Counted from the first letter of the stretch, positions 36,278 to 47,895 are shown. The stretch is DNA of 64,000 nucleotides from Diphasiastrum complanatum (GCA_029204225.1 CM055093.1:45618338-45682337); one strand, 5' to 3'. Notes: generated by a model not told the origin, from the letters alone. Made by a program: numbers and translations.

Positions 36278-36538
36278 CTGGCATGCGTGCAGTTTAGCCT
36301 CTACGCTATCTATATACGCCTCACAGCGCATGACTTGTTCTTCCTTTTCACGAAGTCCCCCCTCTGTCTGTCCAACTGTTTGAGTAAGCCGACGAACTTC
36401 ATCTTCCAAAGACTGCCGAACTTCTTCACGGGTAACGGTTTCGGTTGCATAACGCTTAAGCTCCTCATCGAAGCGCTTTCGAGCCAATTCTGCATTTTTA
36501 AGTCTTTCTGCCAGAGCATTTTTCTCCTTCATCACCCT
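36278..36538 (-). CDS. Coiled-coil protein gene, internal exon
   Basis: This internal exon of 261 bp encodes 87 residues in phase 0 on both sides. The acceptor is GTCTCAG at 36540-36539 and the donor is CAG|GTTTTT at 36278-36277. The protein is highly charged and helical: RVMKEKNALAERLKNAELAR, then KRFDEELKRYATETVTREEV, SLEDEVRRLTQTVG and CEAYIDSVEAKLHACQ. The heptad-like spacing indicates a continuous coiled coil. No enzyme motif is present. It joins the exon at 21708-21355 without a gap in sense. The upstream join to 61335-61120 gives ...KRDELK then RVMKEKN, also smooth, although a short exon hidden in the 24.6-kb intron cannot be excluded. Confidence 0.85.
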
Positions 36539-36554
36539 CTGAGACACATCCACA

Positions 36555-38559
36555 TATCAACAAGCAAAAAGCTTTGAGATGGAATTCTACCTCAATTATT
36601 CCCTTCTACAAAGGAGGACAACTCATTAGTCCAGTTTCAAGTTACGTGGGTGGCAAAAATTGTAAATACAAAAGAATCAACTACAGCTATTGATGTTTCA
36701 GCTAAGGGTTGTGGAAAAACTGGCAACTCAATTTGATAGAATGAATCTGGAAGAAACAATTTCATGAAGCTACATTGCAAAGTCACGCCACCATATATAA
36801 ATATATGCCATTTTTGCACAGGCTATCTCATTTCAAGGCCAACAAGTTGCTTGTAAAAATCTGAAGATACTAAAGAATATGACTTATCCAAAATGAGCCC
36901 TTTTGACTTAAAATCCAAGCAGTGTCTTCTATATAAGTTAACAAACACAATATGTAGAATATTCCCCAAAATTACGGTACCAAATTTGTTGAAAACAAGA
37001 ATCCCTCATGGTCCTAAAAGAATAATTGGAATTCATACTTTGGTTTTTACCAAGGTAAGCTTAGAGATTACTATATACACCTAACCAATGTCTAGCATCC
37101 ACTGAGTGAAGATGCATGGACAACAAACTGACCTTAACCTTAGTGTTCACTAGTCTAGATTTTGCAATGTTTGGCATTTCCTTTGACACATACAACTATC
37201 GTACTAACAACTTAAAAATTTCTTCATTGTTGTGTATCATGCTTCAACTTGTGAATAGCTTTTGAAACCTTTAATATCTGGTCTTTGTAAGATATTTGCA
37301 GTGTGAAAGAAGTCTCTTGATCAGCCACAGCAGGTTGATGTCCAGCTCTCAATCGTGGCCCGTTCTTTGCGCTAAAGGTGAACTGCAATTATTCTGCGTT
37401 TGAACGACCACTGAACAATTCCATTTGCTGCATCTATCCCGTTGGATTCCGCAAAAATAAACGCTATTGAGAGAGCTTTCTGTAAGCGTAAAGGAAAACT
37501 TTTGTATTGACAAGAAAGAGGAGTACTACAAGCTTGTGGATTAACAACTTCCACAATTCGTTTCTTGAAGATTTCTCCTTCCGTGACTTTGTAGAGAAAA
37601 TATACCACAAAAGGATTCATCTACAGTTTTGTGCTGATAAGAATGCATGCGATCAATACAGGAGAACAGATTGCATTTTCAGAGCCTACACGTAGATGCT
37701 GCTATCTGGTTAAAAAAATTCAGGTCCTTTTCCATAACCGGTCCTGCTGCTGCTAGTTTATGAAAGATCAATTTGGGAACCGCACTGAAAGTTGAATTAG
37801 GCAGAGCGCTGATTCTGTGCAAAAGTGAAGGCTGAGGGTTGAATATGTTATAGTCTCAATCTATTTCATCCAAAGCTTAAGTGGATTGCGGGACAGTGTA
37901 CACTTGCGCCACAGAACGGCCGTTCAGTCTTCAGAAATAAATTTGAATACCACTTTTACGGCTGGCAAGGAAGTAGAACCAGGTCAACACCATCGCTGAA
38001 AATCATAAGGGTATGGACTTCTTCTCAAGCTGCAATTGAGTGGTGCTTTTTGCTGAGGGTTCGTTGCCCAAGGACAGACTTAACTGTTGGAGTTAGAGTG
38101 GGATTTTGCAACCAGAGTGACTAAGTTAGGTTCAGATTTCTACACAGATCTAAAGCTGCATTTTCTGTGATCTTCGGGCTTCCCCAGCAATCATTTTGGG
38201 CACATATTAGGGCGCAATTGGCTGTGGGCAGGCTACAGCCCACAGCTTTGGCACTTGGATCATTGTTGGCTGGCCATTGGAAAAGACTGCTGGCTCGTCA
38301 CTGAGAGGCTACCTCGAGAAAAACTTCTCATCGTATTTAGAAGAATAGGATGTACCGTACCGACTGCCACAAACTGAATATGACCTCTCACTTGCCAGCA
38401 AAGGACCAGCGGTAGAGCTTTCAAAACAATTCCTGTTGTCGGTCTTTCAAAGTTTTGGTGGGCATTTTCGTTAACGCGAGTTCTTCGGAATCTATCGCAA
38501 AAGATTTACAACGGCCGACGGCTCCATTGAGGAAAACGACATTCCGTGTGAAGAATAAT
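36555..38559. other. Intron sequence without gene
   Basis: No coding region or repeat was recognised. Confidence 0.45.
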
Positions 38560-40390
38560 TAAAAAATATAAAAAAGATCTCAGTTCAGTTGGTGAGGTGG
38601 TCCATCACAGGGACCCCTTTGTACAGTTGTTTTGATGGCTTCGAACATCTCTCGCCTTCGACCTCTCAGTAACAAACGACCAGCTTTCTCTATCACTCCT
38701 CCAGATTCCCCTCCTCATTCGCGTCAGGCTGTGCTTTTTGCTAATGGTTCCATGCTTGCCTCACCCTATGTCCCTCCTTCGGCCAACTCTTCCCTTAGCA
38801 ATGCTGCCCCCCCACTTGGTTCTGAACCTCCTTCGACCATTCTTGCATTGCCTTCTCAACCCCCTGACCGGGTTCCTCGCCACGCTTGCGATCGTTTTTT
38901 CTCTCCTAGAGGAGGCCTTGCTCGTCACCAACGTTCTTGCCCTGAGTTGCTTCAATTGTCTCAAGATCGCCCTCCTCTCTCAGCATCTCATTCGCCCTCT
39001 GCTTTAGCTTGGTCTTGGATTTCTTCCCTTGACGTCCTTGGCACTTATGCACTTGGGCTTCCCTCGTCCAAGGCTCTACTTTCATATTCCCCTAGCTCTC
39101 CGTCTTGAAACTCAACTTGCTATGCGTGTTCCTCTCGATTGCTTGGCTATTGACCCCTTTGACATAGCAACTTGGAATTTGTTCCTTCTTTTTCCCATTT
39201 GGTGTCTAGTCCTCCCTTCAAGGGGTGGGGAAGCTGGTCATAGAGAAACTCGTGCACGTCTTCGTCACTCTCTATCCGAAGACTGAGAAACGCTTCATGA
39301 TGAACATTTTGCCCGTTGTCAGAGGCACTTGCTGCTCGCAACTCACAAGATTCTCAACCTCAAGGTGCCCCACCTCTCCACCGCCGCCTTCGTCGCACAC
39401 TACATCTTGGTCAAGTTGGTGAGTATTCTCGTGTAACTCGAGCTCTAGCTCCTCTCACGCCCACTCCCTCTTCTGCTGATACTATTGCTGCTCTCCAAGC
39501 TCTTCATCCTACTTCTAAACACGTTCTTCCCTTGTTTGTGGAGGACTTCGTACCTGATGTTGAGTTGGCACTTGATCGTGATTCTTTTTCTCGAGCTTTC
39601 CATCGTAGTCCTCGCCTTGTTGTTGGTGGTCCCTCTACTTTGGTCTATGAACATTTACATGATTGCTTTCCGCCTGAGGACTCTGCTAGTGGATTTGTTC
39701 AACTCTTTCAGGTCTACTCTTTTATCGCTTCTAGTCACATTCTTTCTTCGGTACACTCATCTTTTAGCTGCGTCTCGTTTGATAGCCATGACTAAAGCCT
39801 TTGGCGGCATTCATCCTATCGTTGTTGGCAAAGTCCTCCTCCGTCTTGTAAGTCGCTCTATTCATTTTTAGTATCAACAAATTTTTGCCTCTTTTCTCTC
39901 CCCTCATCAGTTCGGCGTCTCTACTCCTGGCGTGCCACTCTTGATCTCCATCATGACTGGGTTGTTCTCCAAGTGGGAATTCTTCGCATGTGTTCCCATC
40001 GGGCAGCAGAGTGGCAAGGTATTCCAGGTTCTATTCTCCTGGCTTCTTTCAAACCATGTAATTCCATTGCCTTGCAACGTGCTCAGGCCCTATCAATCCT
40101 ACAATGGGTGTCTGTGGCTGGGTCTACTACATCTCATCTCCCTTCATTAGCCGACTCACCACCTCATCACTTTCCTGATCTGCTGCAGTCGGTTGACAGA
40201 CTCCCACTAATATCATCATAGTTTTTGTTCCTTTTTTTTTAATGTCGGGATCTGAACTAATCATAGTTGTAGTGCAAGCTTCGCTCTTGTTTGAGCTTAC
40301 TTTTAGTTAAACTTCCGTATATATCTTTCTCGAGTGTACCTATTAGTTTTTTCTATGAATAAATGCACCAAGGTGTTTCTTCTTCTTTTA
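38560..40390 (+). mobile_element. Internally deleted copy of the endonuclease LINE
   Basis: The 5' coding part (38632 to about 39975) is joined directly to the last ~400 bp of the same LINE family as 17600-18240. The shared 3' end begins at TTCTTCGCATGTGTTCCCATC near 39980. It runs through CAACGTGCTCAGGCC, the coding end and a 3' UTR finishing AATAAATGCACCAAGGTG. Most of the RT and the endonuclease-like region are missing. The exact 5' and 3' ends are not resolved. Confidence 0.65.
38632..40220 (+). pseudogene. LINE ORF: zinc-finger N-terminus, RT N-region, C-terminus
   Basis: An ATG at 38632 (or 38635) opens a Pro/Ser-rich region with a finger-like HACDRFFSPRGGLARHQRSC, in which one expected Cys appears replaced by Arg. 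After frame breaks comes GEYSRVTRALAPLTPTPSSA, then ALHPTSKHVLPLF and VVGGPSTLVYEHLHDCF. This resembles the segment just before the RT domain, where GPS-W-YEHI is typical. A frame reading HQFGVSTPG follows near 39905. After the deletion the tail SIALQRAQALSILQWVSVA leads to the end. An N-terminal finger and a C-terminal endonuclease-like region fit the R2/HERO/Utopia type of LINE. At least three frame breaks are present. Confidence 0.6.
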
Positions 40391-40652
40391 TATGCATTCC
40401 TTGAACATATATGCATTCATCACTCACATTAATGTAGGGACAGAGTAAACCAACCAAAATAAGAGTATGGTAACTCTTAACCAAATTTTGAAATGGTACT
40501 CATTGTAGATTAGCTTGTCAGCATTGATATGCTCTCAATTCTAAACTACCTCTTTACTTTGTAATCATAAGTTCATTGCCTAGACTTATTAGGTCGAGGT
40601 ATACAAGAATGCATAAGTATAGTCATTACAATTAAGGATGAGTTCACACACT
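40391..40652. other. Intron sequence between LINE and gypsy element
   Basis: Short unassigned stretch with no coding sequence seen. Confidence 0.45.
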
Positions 40653-40657
40653 CCTAG

Positions 40658-41015
40658 TGTAATAGATCCTAACACCACAGTAGGGCAAACACTAACTGAT
40701 CCACCCAACCTTGCCTACTCCCTGATATAGAGTAAGCCCCTCCTAGCCCAGTGTGAGGACTGGTAGCATGCAACTGCCAAGTGTCGGCCATGTGGCACTG
40801 ACGTGGCCGACTGCACGTCGGGACCCAACTGGGGGCCCTATCCTGCTGACAGGGTCCCTAGGCTATGTTAGGCCCGCCATAGCTATGGACCGTGCTGGGG
40901 CACACTACTCACACTGTCTTGCCCTGTTGGTCATGTACGCTGGACACGACCCTGACTGTGGTATCTGACCTATCTGTGTTCTCTAGGGTTCGGCACTGGT
41001 TACGAGCTCGTAACA
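40658..41015 (-). repeat. 3' LTR of young gypsy
   Basis: 358 bp with plus-strand ends TGTAATAG and CTCGTAACA. The inner purine tract AAGGGGGAGGGAG (minus strand) lies at 41016-41028. It contains a 71-codon open frame shared with the other LTR; I regard that frame as chance. Confidence 0.97.
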
Positions 41016-41026
41016 CTCCCTCCCCC

Positions 41027-44000
41027 TTAAGAACCGTCTTGGTCCTCTAAGACAAAGTCTGGAAAAATCTTGCGAAGGACGCTGCCTCTTTCCCAAGTGG
41101 CATTCTCAACAGGCTGATCATTCCACTTAACCAGATATTCTCGGTATAGAGTATGACGAGTCTGCGTCTCTCTACTATCAAGAATTTCCTCTGGTTCATG
41201 TGGAGGTTGTTGAGGATCCAATGGGAGAACTAGAACACTGTCCCCTACCAGATTATCTGATCTGGTTAAGGCTTTTCGTAACTGACTTACATGAAAAACT
41301 GGAAAAACCTTACTGTTGTGTGGGAGTTCTAGTTCATAGGTGACCTCGCCTAGTCTCCTACTGATGGTAAAGGGACCACAATACCTTGGAGACAACTTAG
41401 CACACACTCCTGATTTGAGGGTTTTAGAGTCAACTGGGACTCTCAAGTAGACTTTCTCACCAGTGGAGAACTGCACATCTCGTCTGTGTGGATCTGCATA
41501 ATGCCTGGCTCGATCCTGGGATTGTCTAATGCTACGCTTAGCATGTTCTATCATCTGGTTTAGGTCTTCTAAAAAGTTTCTGGCTGCTTCAACTTTTTCT
41601 TGTTTAAACCCTACAGCTGTGGGTGAGCGTGGCCAAAAAAACTGTACATCAGCATAAATGGGCTGTATCCCGTAGCTGAATGTTTGGTACTGTTGTAAGC
41701 AAACTCTAATATCGAGAGATACTCCTCCCAATTAGTCTGCCTCTTGCTGACGTATGCACGAAGCATATCCTCCAGCACTTGATTTACCCTTTCTGTTTGA
41801 CCGTCCGTCTGTGGATGGTCGGTGGTACTCATATTAAGTTTAGTATGGAGATGATGGAATACTGCCTTCCAAAAATTTCCAGTAAACTTACTGTCCCGGT
41901 CGCTGACTATGCCGGAAGGTAGACCGTACAATTTAAATAGCCCGTCTACAAACAACCTCGCTAACTCTGGAGCTCTAACGGTTGTTTTGGTCGGAATAAA
42001 ATGAGCCATTTTGGTCAGACGGTCAACTGTGACCCATATAGCGTCATTACCCTTTTGGGTTTTAGGCAGGCCTACTATAAAATCCATGGAGATACTCTCC
42101 CATTTACCAGCTGGTATTTCTAAGGGATGCAACAACCCTCCTGCCTTTAAACGCTCTGCTTTATTTACTTGACATTTCTGGCAACTGGTTACATACTGGT
42201 GGACGTCCTTTTTCATACTGGGCCAGAAAAATTGCCTACGAAGAAGCTCATAGGTCTTCTGTATGCCTGGGTGTCCCGCGCTAGGATTGTCATGACATTC
42301 ATATAGGACCTGCTGCCTATAATCCTCTGAATTGGGGACACATACTCTATCTCTATAGAGCAAGTACTCATCCTGAATGGAATACTGTTTCCATTTGAAT
42401 CCTTGAGTCAACTGACCCTCAACCACTGGGGTTTGCTTGGGTAATACAGGCTCAGAATCCTCAACGTCATCTGACGACGTATACTCGGACTCATTATCAT
42501 CCTCAACGGAAGCTGCCGTATTCTTGGATGAACTGGCACCAGCCCCGGGAACTGGTTCTGGAGTCTGTAACTGTCTGTTCTGGACTGAGTTCCAGATAAT
42601 AGAGAAGAATGCATCATGCTGGCATTTCCCTCTCAAGGACTCGAGTAACTCATTACGAATCTGAGTAAAACTCAGCTCGTTTATCATAGGCATTCTGCTA
42701 AGGGCATCTGCTACTGTATTGAATTTTCCACGCCTATATCTGATAGACATGTCAAACTCTTGCATCAACTCTGCCCAACGAGCTGTCCGACCTCTAAGCT
42801 CAGGTTGATTGCAAAGGTATCTGAGACTCTCATGGTCTGTCAGGACCTCAAAGTTGGCACCATACAAATAATGCCTCCAAGTCTTAAGGGCATGGACTAT
42901 AGAAAAGAGTTCCTTTTCATAGGCACTATACCTAGTCTGTGCTGGCTCGAGTTTTTTACTCTCGAACGCAACTGGTCGTCCACCCTGAGTTAGCACAGCA
43001 CCTACTGCAAAGTCGCTAGCATCTGTTTCGACCACAAATGGCTGATTGGGGTCGACGACCTTTAAAACTGGTGCTGTAGCTAAGGCTGTTTTGAGAGCAT
43101 CAAAGCTCTCCTGTTGTGCGGACTCCCAAATGAACTCCTTTCCCTTGCCCTTAAGGAGATTTGTCATAGGGACTGCTATCTGAGCATATTCCTTGACAAA
43201 TCGTCTGTAATATCCCGCCAGACCAAGAAAGATTTGAAGTTCCAAAATATTCTGAGGTCTCAGCCAACTGAGTATGGCTTTAACCTTATTTGGGTCCATC
43301 TTAATCCCATCTGAAGAGATAATGTGACCCAAATATGCTACTTCTTCAACGAAGAATTCACACTTGGATTGTTTAGCATAAAGCTTATGCTTTCTGAGCA
43401 GTCGAAACACCTTTCTGAGGTGTTTTAGATGCTCCTTCCTGGTTTTGCTGTAAACGAGGATGTCATCTAAAAATACGACTACAAATTTACCCAAGTATGG
43501 TCTGAGGACACTGTTCATCAAGGTCATAAAGGTAGCTGGAGCATTTGTGAGCCCAAATGGCATCACCTTAAACTCATAATGACCGTGACGAGTCCTAAAA
43601 GCTGTTTTCGAGACATCTTCCGATTTTATACGGACTTGATGATATCCCGATCTGAGGTCTATTTTGCTGAAAAACTTAGCCCCGTCGAGTTGATCAAACA
43701 ACTCATCTGCCCGAGGCATAGGGTATTTATTCTTAATTGTGACTTTATTGAGGGCTCTGTAATCTACGCAAAGACGCATAGACCCCTCCTTCTTTTTCAC
43801 CAATAGGACTGGTGAGGCCCATGGTGAACTACTGGTCTGAATTTGGCCTTTCCCAAGATAGTCTGTTAACTGCCTAGTTATTTCTTCATCCTCTGTTCGG
43901 CTGACCCGATACGGAGGTTTAGAAACAGGTGCTGTACCTGGTACTAGGTTTATTACATGATCTACCTCTCTGCTAGGTGGTAAACCATGTGGCAAATCTT

Positions 44001-44922
44001 CAGGAAAAACATCTTTAAATTTAGACAATAAAGTTTCTAATTTACTGATTTTCTGCTGAATAGAACTGGAAATAGAAACTTCAGGAATAAACTGAAAGTC
44101 ACATAAGAATACCTGATGGTCTTCGTCTCCGATTAGCTGACAGAGCTCTGAACTGCAGACCATAGGGCTGTTGGGAACATCATGCTCCCCATGCAACTGG
44201 ATCTCTCGGCCTTTATGCTGAAAGCTGAGGGTGTTCTCCTGATAGTTTCTGTGGAGGGAAGGTCCTAAACTGTAGAGCCAATCTCTCCCGAGAACAATGT
44301 CTGTTCGATCCAGGTGCATTATCTGAAAGTTTATTTGATCTTGGTACCCCTGAATACCAAGATTTAACTTACTTACCATAGTTTCCCATATTTTTTTATC
44401 TTCACCCTTAGCTAATGAAACTATGTACCTATGCTGACTAGGTACTTCTGGTAGTTTAAGCTTTTTAACCAGGGTGTGGTTGATGAAATTATGGGTTGCC
44501 CCATCATCAACCATGACTCTTACTGACTGGTTACCAACTTTCCCATGCATACGTACTAGGTCATGCGGCCCAAAGCTGAAGGGTCTCGCTAGCATTGCAG
44601 AGGTCAGCTGGCAACAGTGTTCATGATCTTCATGATACACTTTGATCTCGGAAGCTGCCGAGTCACTGGGGAAACATACAGTCTGAACAAGATGAACTTG
44701 TTTTTTATCTTTCTTATCTTTTTTAGTGAAAGGCCCCTTGGGACACTGTCTGACTGTGTGTCCCTTGCCCATACACACAAAGCACAAACGTTCTTGTTTG
44801 GCTTTCTCAAAATCATCTGGTTTTAAGGGCTGTATGAGTGAAGGGCGTTTCTGAGGAGCTTCACCTTTAAATTTATCTTCTTTCTTTCTTTTTAAAAATT
44901 TCTTTTTAAATTGAAAGTCTTT
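41027..44922 (-). pseudogene. Gypsy pol with zinc knuckle and chromodomain, one frame break
   Basis: This is the pol part of the polyprotein, in the same frame as gag. Counting from 44787: knuckle [14 protein letters not shown] (residues 2-15), protease VDDGATHNF (93-101), [11 protein letters not shown] (341-349) and FLDD (439-442). RNase H follows with [13 protein letters not shown] (587-599) and ADALSR (693-698), then an acidic insert [19 protein letters not shown] (759-777). The integrase zinc site has H832, H839, C869 and C872, and its core contains D902, D963 and E999. At an A7 run (41635-41641; T7 on the coding strand) the frame shifts by -1. The continuation reads [17 protein letters not shown] and ends in a chromodomain-like EEILDSRETQ...REYLVKWNDQ....TWE. 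All catalytic residues are intact. The break could be a single-base loss, an assembly error or ribosomal slippage. Confidence 0.93.
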
Positions 44923-45420
44923 CTAAGGAAGCTGCTCAGAAAGTGGTTGTTGTCTCGCTCTCTTCCTACCCACTGAATCATCATAGATTTGAGCATATCT
45001 GAGAGCTTGCTCAAGGGTAGTAGGCGAGTTTCTCTGGACCTCTACTTTATATTCATCTTTGACGCCACGGACAAATCCTCTGATTTTTTGATAGTCATCC
45101 ATATTTTTAATCTTTAAAATTGCCTCTCGATACTGCGAGATATATTGGATGAGGGACTTGTCCATTACTGTTCTTTCCCAGGCTTCCCAGGCTCTATCAA
45201 GTTCATTCTCTGGTAGAAATTCTCTTAGGAAAGCTTCTTCAAAAGCTTTCCATGACCGGGGAGTCTGCCCAGTCTCCTGGAGATTTAACCACCACAGAGG
45301 AGGAGGATCGCTGTAGGAGCAGCCTTCAAACTTCTGATTTCCACTGAGAAATCTGAGAAACACTTCCTATCTTCTGATAGCTTTCTCTACTGTTGTCCTG
45401 AACTCCCTAGGATGGAGATG
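44923..45420 (-). pseudogene. Gypsy gag with two UAG codons
   Basis: Gag is in the pol frame and separated from it only by a UAG at 44925-44923, which falls after SEQLP and before KDFQFKK, upstream of the zinc knuckle. The body reads VFLRFLSGNQKFEG, PPLWWLNLQETGQTPRSWKA, FLREFLPENELDRAWEAWER and RGFVRGVKDEYKVEVQ, the standard retrotransposon-gag pattern. A second UAG lies at 45369-45367, just before EVFLRFL. Between primer site and gag there is no ATG, so the N-terminus seems truncated or the start is unusual. Both stops could be CAG to TAG changes. Confidence 0.85.
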
Positions 45421-45432
45421 GCTCTGATACCA
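45421..45432 (-). other. Primer-binding site of young gypsy
   Basis: The minus strand reads TGGTATCAGAGC one base inside the 5' LTR, matching initiator-Met tRNA. Confidence 0.92.
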
Positions 45433-45433
45433 G

Positions 45434-45791
45434 TGTAATAGATCCTAACACCACAGTAGGGCAAACACTAACTGATCCACCCAACCTTGCCTACTCCCTG
45501 ATATAGAGTAAGCCCCTCCTAGCCCAGTGTGAGGACTGGTAGCATGCAACTGCCAAGTGTCGGCCATGTGGCACTGACGTGGCCGACTGCACGTCGGGAC
45601 CCAACTGGGGGCCCTATCCTGCTGACAGGGTCCCTAGGCTGTGTTAGGCCCGCCATAGCTATGGACCGTGCTGGGGCACACTACTCACACTGTCTTGCCC
45701 TGTTGGTCATGTACGCTGGACACGACCCTGACTGTGGTATCTGACCTATCTGTGTTCTCTAGGGTTCGGCACTGGTTACGAGCTCGTAACA
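45434..45791 (-). repeat. 5' LTR of young gypsy
   Basis: 358 bp, nearly identical to 40658-41015, with outer flank CCTAG. Confidence 0.97.
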
Positions 45792-45796
45792 CCTAG

Positions 45797-47020
45797 GGTA
45801 TGTCTATTTGTCAAAAAAATTCAACATTCATTAAAGAGAAAAAATAGGAAGGGCATTACCCATTTCACATGGGAAAGTAAGGGCCCCTATGTGGCAAATG
45901 ACTCGGCATAAAAGATGCTGACTTGGGGTAAGTGAGCATGCTAGGCACTACCCCCCGGGCATCTCCACTATAGTAGGACCTTATGTAGGTTGGTATAGGA
46001 TAGAGGACAGGAATGAAGGCCCACTATGCATCTTCTGTGTGAAATTTAGATAAAGAAAGATGAAAAGATGAGGACTAGGGGGGTAAGTGTGACTAGCATC
46101 ACTATTGGCCCCCTTGTGTGTGAAATCACCCTAAGAATATATTTCCAAAAACGTTGCAATTTGTACGTCTATTTTGCAATATATTAAAAAGCTAACTTGG
46201 AATTGCAAATGATACTATACCAAAATGTTGTTCTATGTCTAGAAGAAACATGCCTGATCATAACCGTGGTAGGTGTTTTTACGAAAAATGTTTTGGACGA
46301 CAAATATGATGTATCTGATTACTCAAAGTCTCAAAACAATGCGACGGGAAAAAGAAAAATATTTTAATATTCACCTTACAAAGTTCAAGGGCGAAAAAAA
46401 ATTAGATTGAGTTTTCAAAATGCCAAACTAATGCTTGTATTTGTGCTGTTTCTAGCTCATTACAAACATTTCTGAATTTTCTGGATCTGAAACCTGATTT
46501 TTCCGAGAAAACAGCTTATAATTAATTGCATGTAAAACCAAAATGAAAAGGAGACATGCATCACATAATTCAAACATTAATTCAAAGAACATGAAATATT
46601 CTTATAAAAGCGTGAGCATACAAAGTTTTGATACTTAAAAAAGTTCTTGTCGCCACTTTAGTGCAACACGTGTTATAAGAGCCAGATTCGGTTCGCTCGG
46701 GCCACCTATGGATGATCAATCATGGCCTAAGGATAGACTTGTGCCCATAACTACAATCTTGATCTATTGCTGGGTTAGTGCATTGTTCCCAAGAGTTTTC
46801 AATGCATCCTTGTGACTTGGGAGGTCGAGCACAAAGGGTGGATATAATCTCCTATGCTCGAGTAGCTACCTTGGATGTTGGCGCAGCCAATGTCATTAAT
46901 GTGATCCATACATGTTTAACCAGTAACTCTGTGATTTCCATTGTATTTTGCAACCTCACAAGTATGTAGAAACTAGTCACTAATTTTCTCCAAAATGTCA
47001 AGAATCATAGTTTTTGTTTT
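45797..47020. other. Intron sequence without gene
   Basis: No coding region is supported. It may include decayed hAT sequence at its right end. Confidence 0.4.
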
Positions 47021-47032
47021 TCCCTGGTGCAG

Positions 47033-47345
47033 GTTGTCACAGACAACGTTGTGATTTGCAAAGCCACAGGTGACCTTAGGTTGAATACCCTATGATTGTC
47101 TGGACACAATGAGCCGCATGTTGCATCAACTTTTTCATGCAAAACATGTGCACCCTACAATCAGCCTCTATTGTTACCTCCCAGCATTGTCCTAGTAAGA
47201 GATAGGAAGAAGCAGGCCTAGGCCGTGTTTCACAGATATAATGAACTGGACTTGAAGAAGCCATCCATCCCCCACCACGTGCGATAGTAAAGAGGTTGCT
47301 ATTCATGAGGCCACAACTTCGCAAGATGGTCTCCAGCGTCGGATT
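47033..47345 (+). pseudogene. Decayed hAT transposase fragment (DUF659 region)
   Basis: After a TGCAG acceptor-like site, the sequence reads VVTDNVVICKATGDL, then in another frame YPMIVWTQ-AACCINFFMQN and later RLLFMRPQLRKMVSS. This matches the hAT order VVTDNA---KAAG---, IFWTPC-AHC-NL---, and -RP---R-, and parallels the better-kept copy at 55070-55320. Multiple frame breaks and stops occur. It belongs to a different, older hAT insertion from the one at 53.5-57.7 kb. Confidence 0.55.
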
Positions 47346-47895
47346 TTAGAAAATAAGTTAGAAGCAGAATGATTTTGCCGTCTGGTAGCATTTTGAGCCT
47401 CGTGTGTAGATACTGCAACCAGTTTACCATATATAAAAATTGTGCAACCTAAGGGGTGCAACATTGGCTAGGTGTGTGCATTTATGCCTCACATTGGCAA
47501 TAAATTTGCGATTATAGTCCTTGATAAGCCCAGATATTCTCCATAGATCTTGATCTTTGACCATACATCTATTATCTTGTTTGTAACTTTTTCATCCTTT
47601 AGTGTTCTGTAATACACTAATGAAATTCGTGGTTTAGGGTTTGTGGTTCGTGATTCTTATTGTTGTGCTGAACTCGTTACGTGAATACTAATGTGTACCT
47701 TCAGTTTTTGGCAAGATTCACCAAATACAGGAGAATGCAAAGATCCTCATAAAGCACTGGAGAACAATAACAATCCATTGGCTAACAACAATCTGCTGAT
47801 AAGCTGAATACCCTGATGTGCTACATTGTATGGGGTAAGAACTGCTGTATAATCAATCAATCGACCGCTGATGAATGTTACATTGAAATGCATTT

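Larger units (their letters stand above)
40653..45796 (-). mobile_element. Young complete Ty3/gypsy chromovirus
   Basis: The element runs 40658-45791 (5134 bp, minus strand) with the exact 5-bp duplication CCTAG at 40653-40657 and 45792-45796. Both LTRs are 358 bp and I noticed only one difference (CTAGGCTATGTT against CTAGGCTGTGTT). It has a primer site, gag, zinc knuckle, protease, RT, RNase H, integrase and a C-terminal chromodomain-like segment, then a purine tract. Coding defects are few: two UAG codons in the gag frame and one frame change in an A7/T7 run. Confidence 0.97.

Noticed and set aside
37372-37620. A further coiled-coil exon in the large intron
   Set aside because: Translation is not heptad-like and no matching splice sites were found.
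40753-45744. 71-residue open frame present in both gypsy LTRs (40753-40968 and 45529-45744)
   Set aside because: Repeated only because the LTRs are repeated. No domain, no coding context, and the opposite strand is the LTR sense strand.
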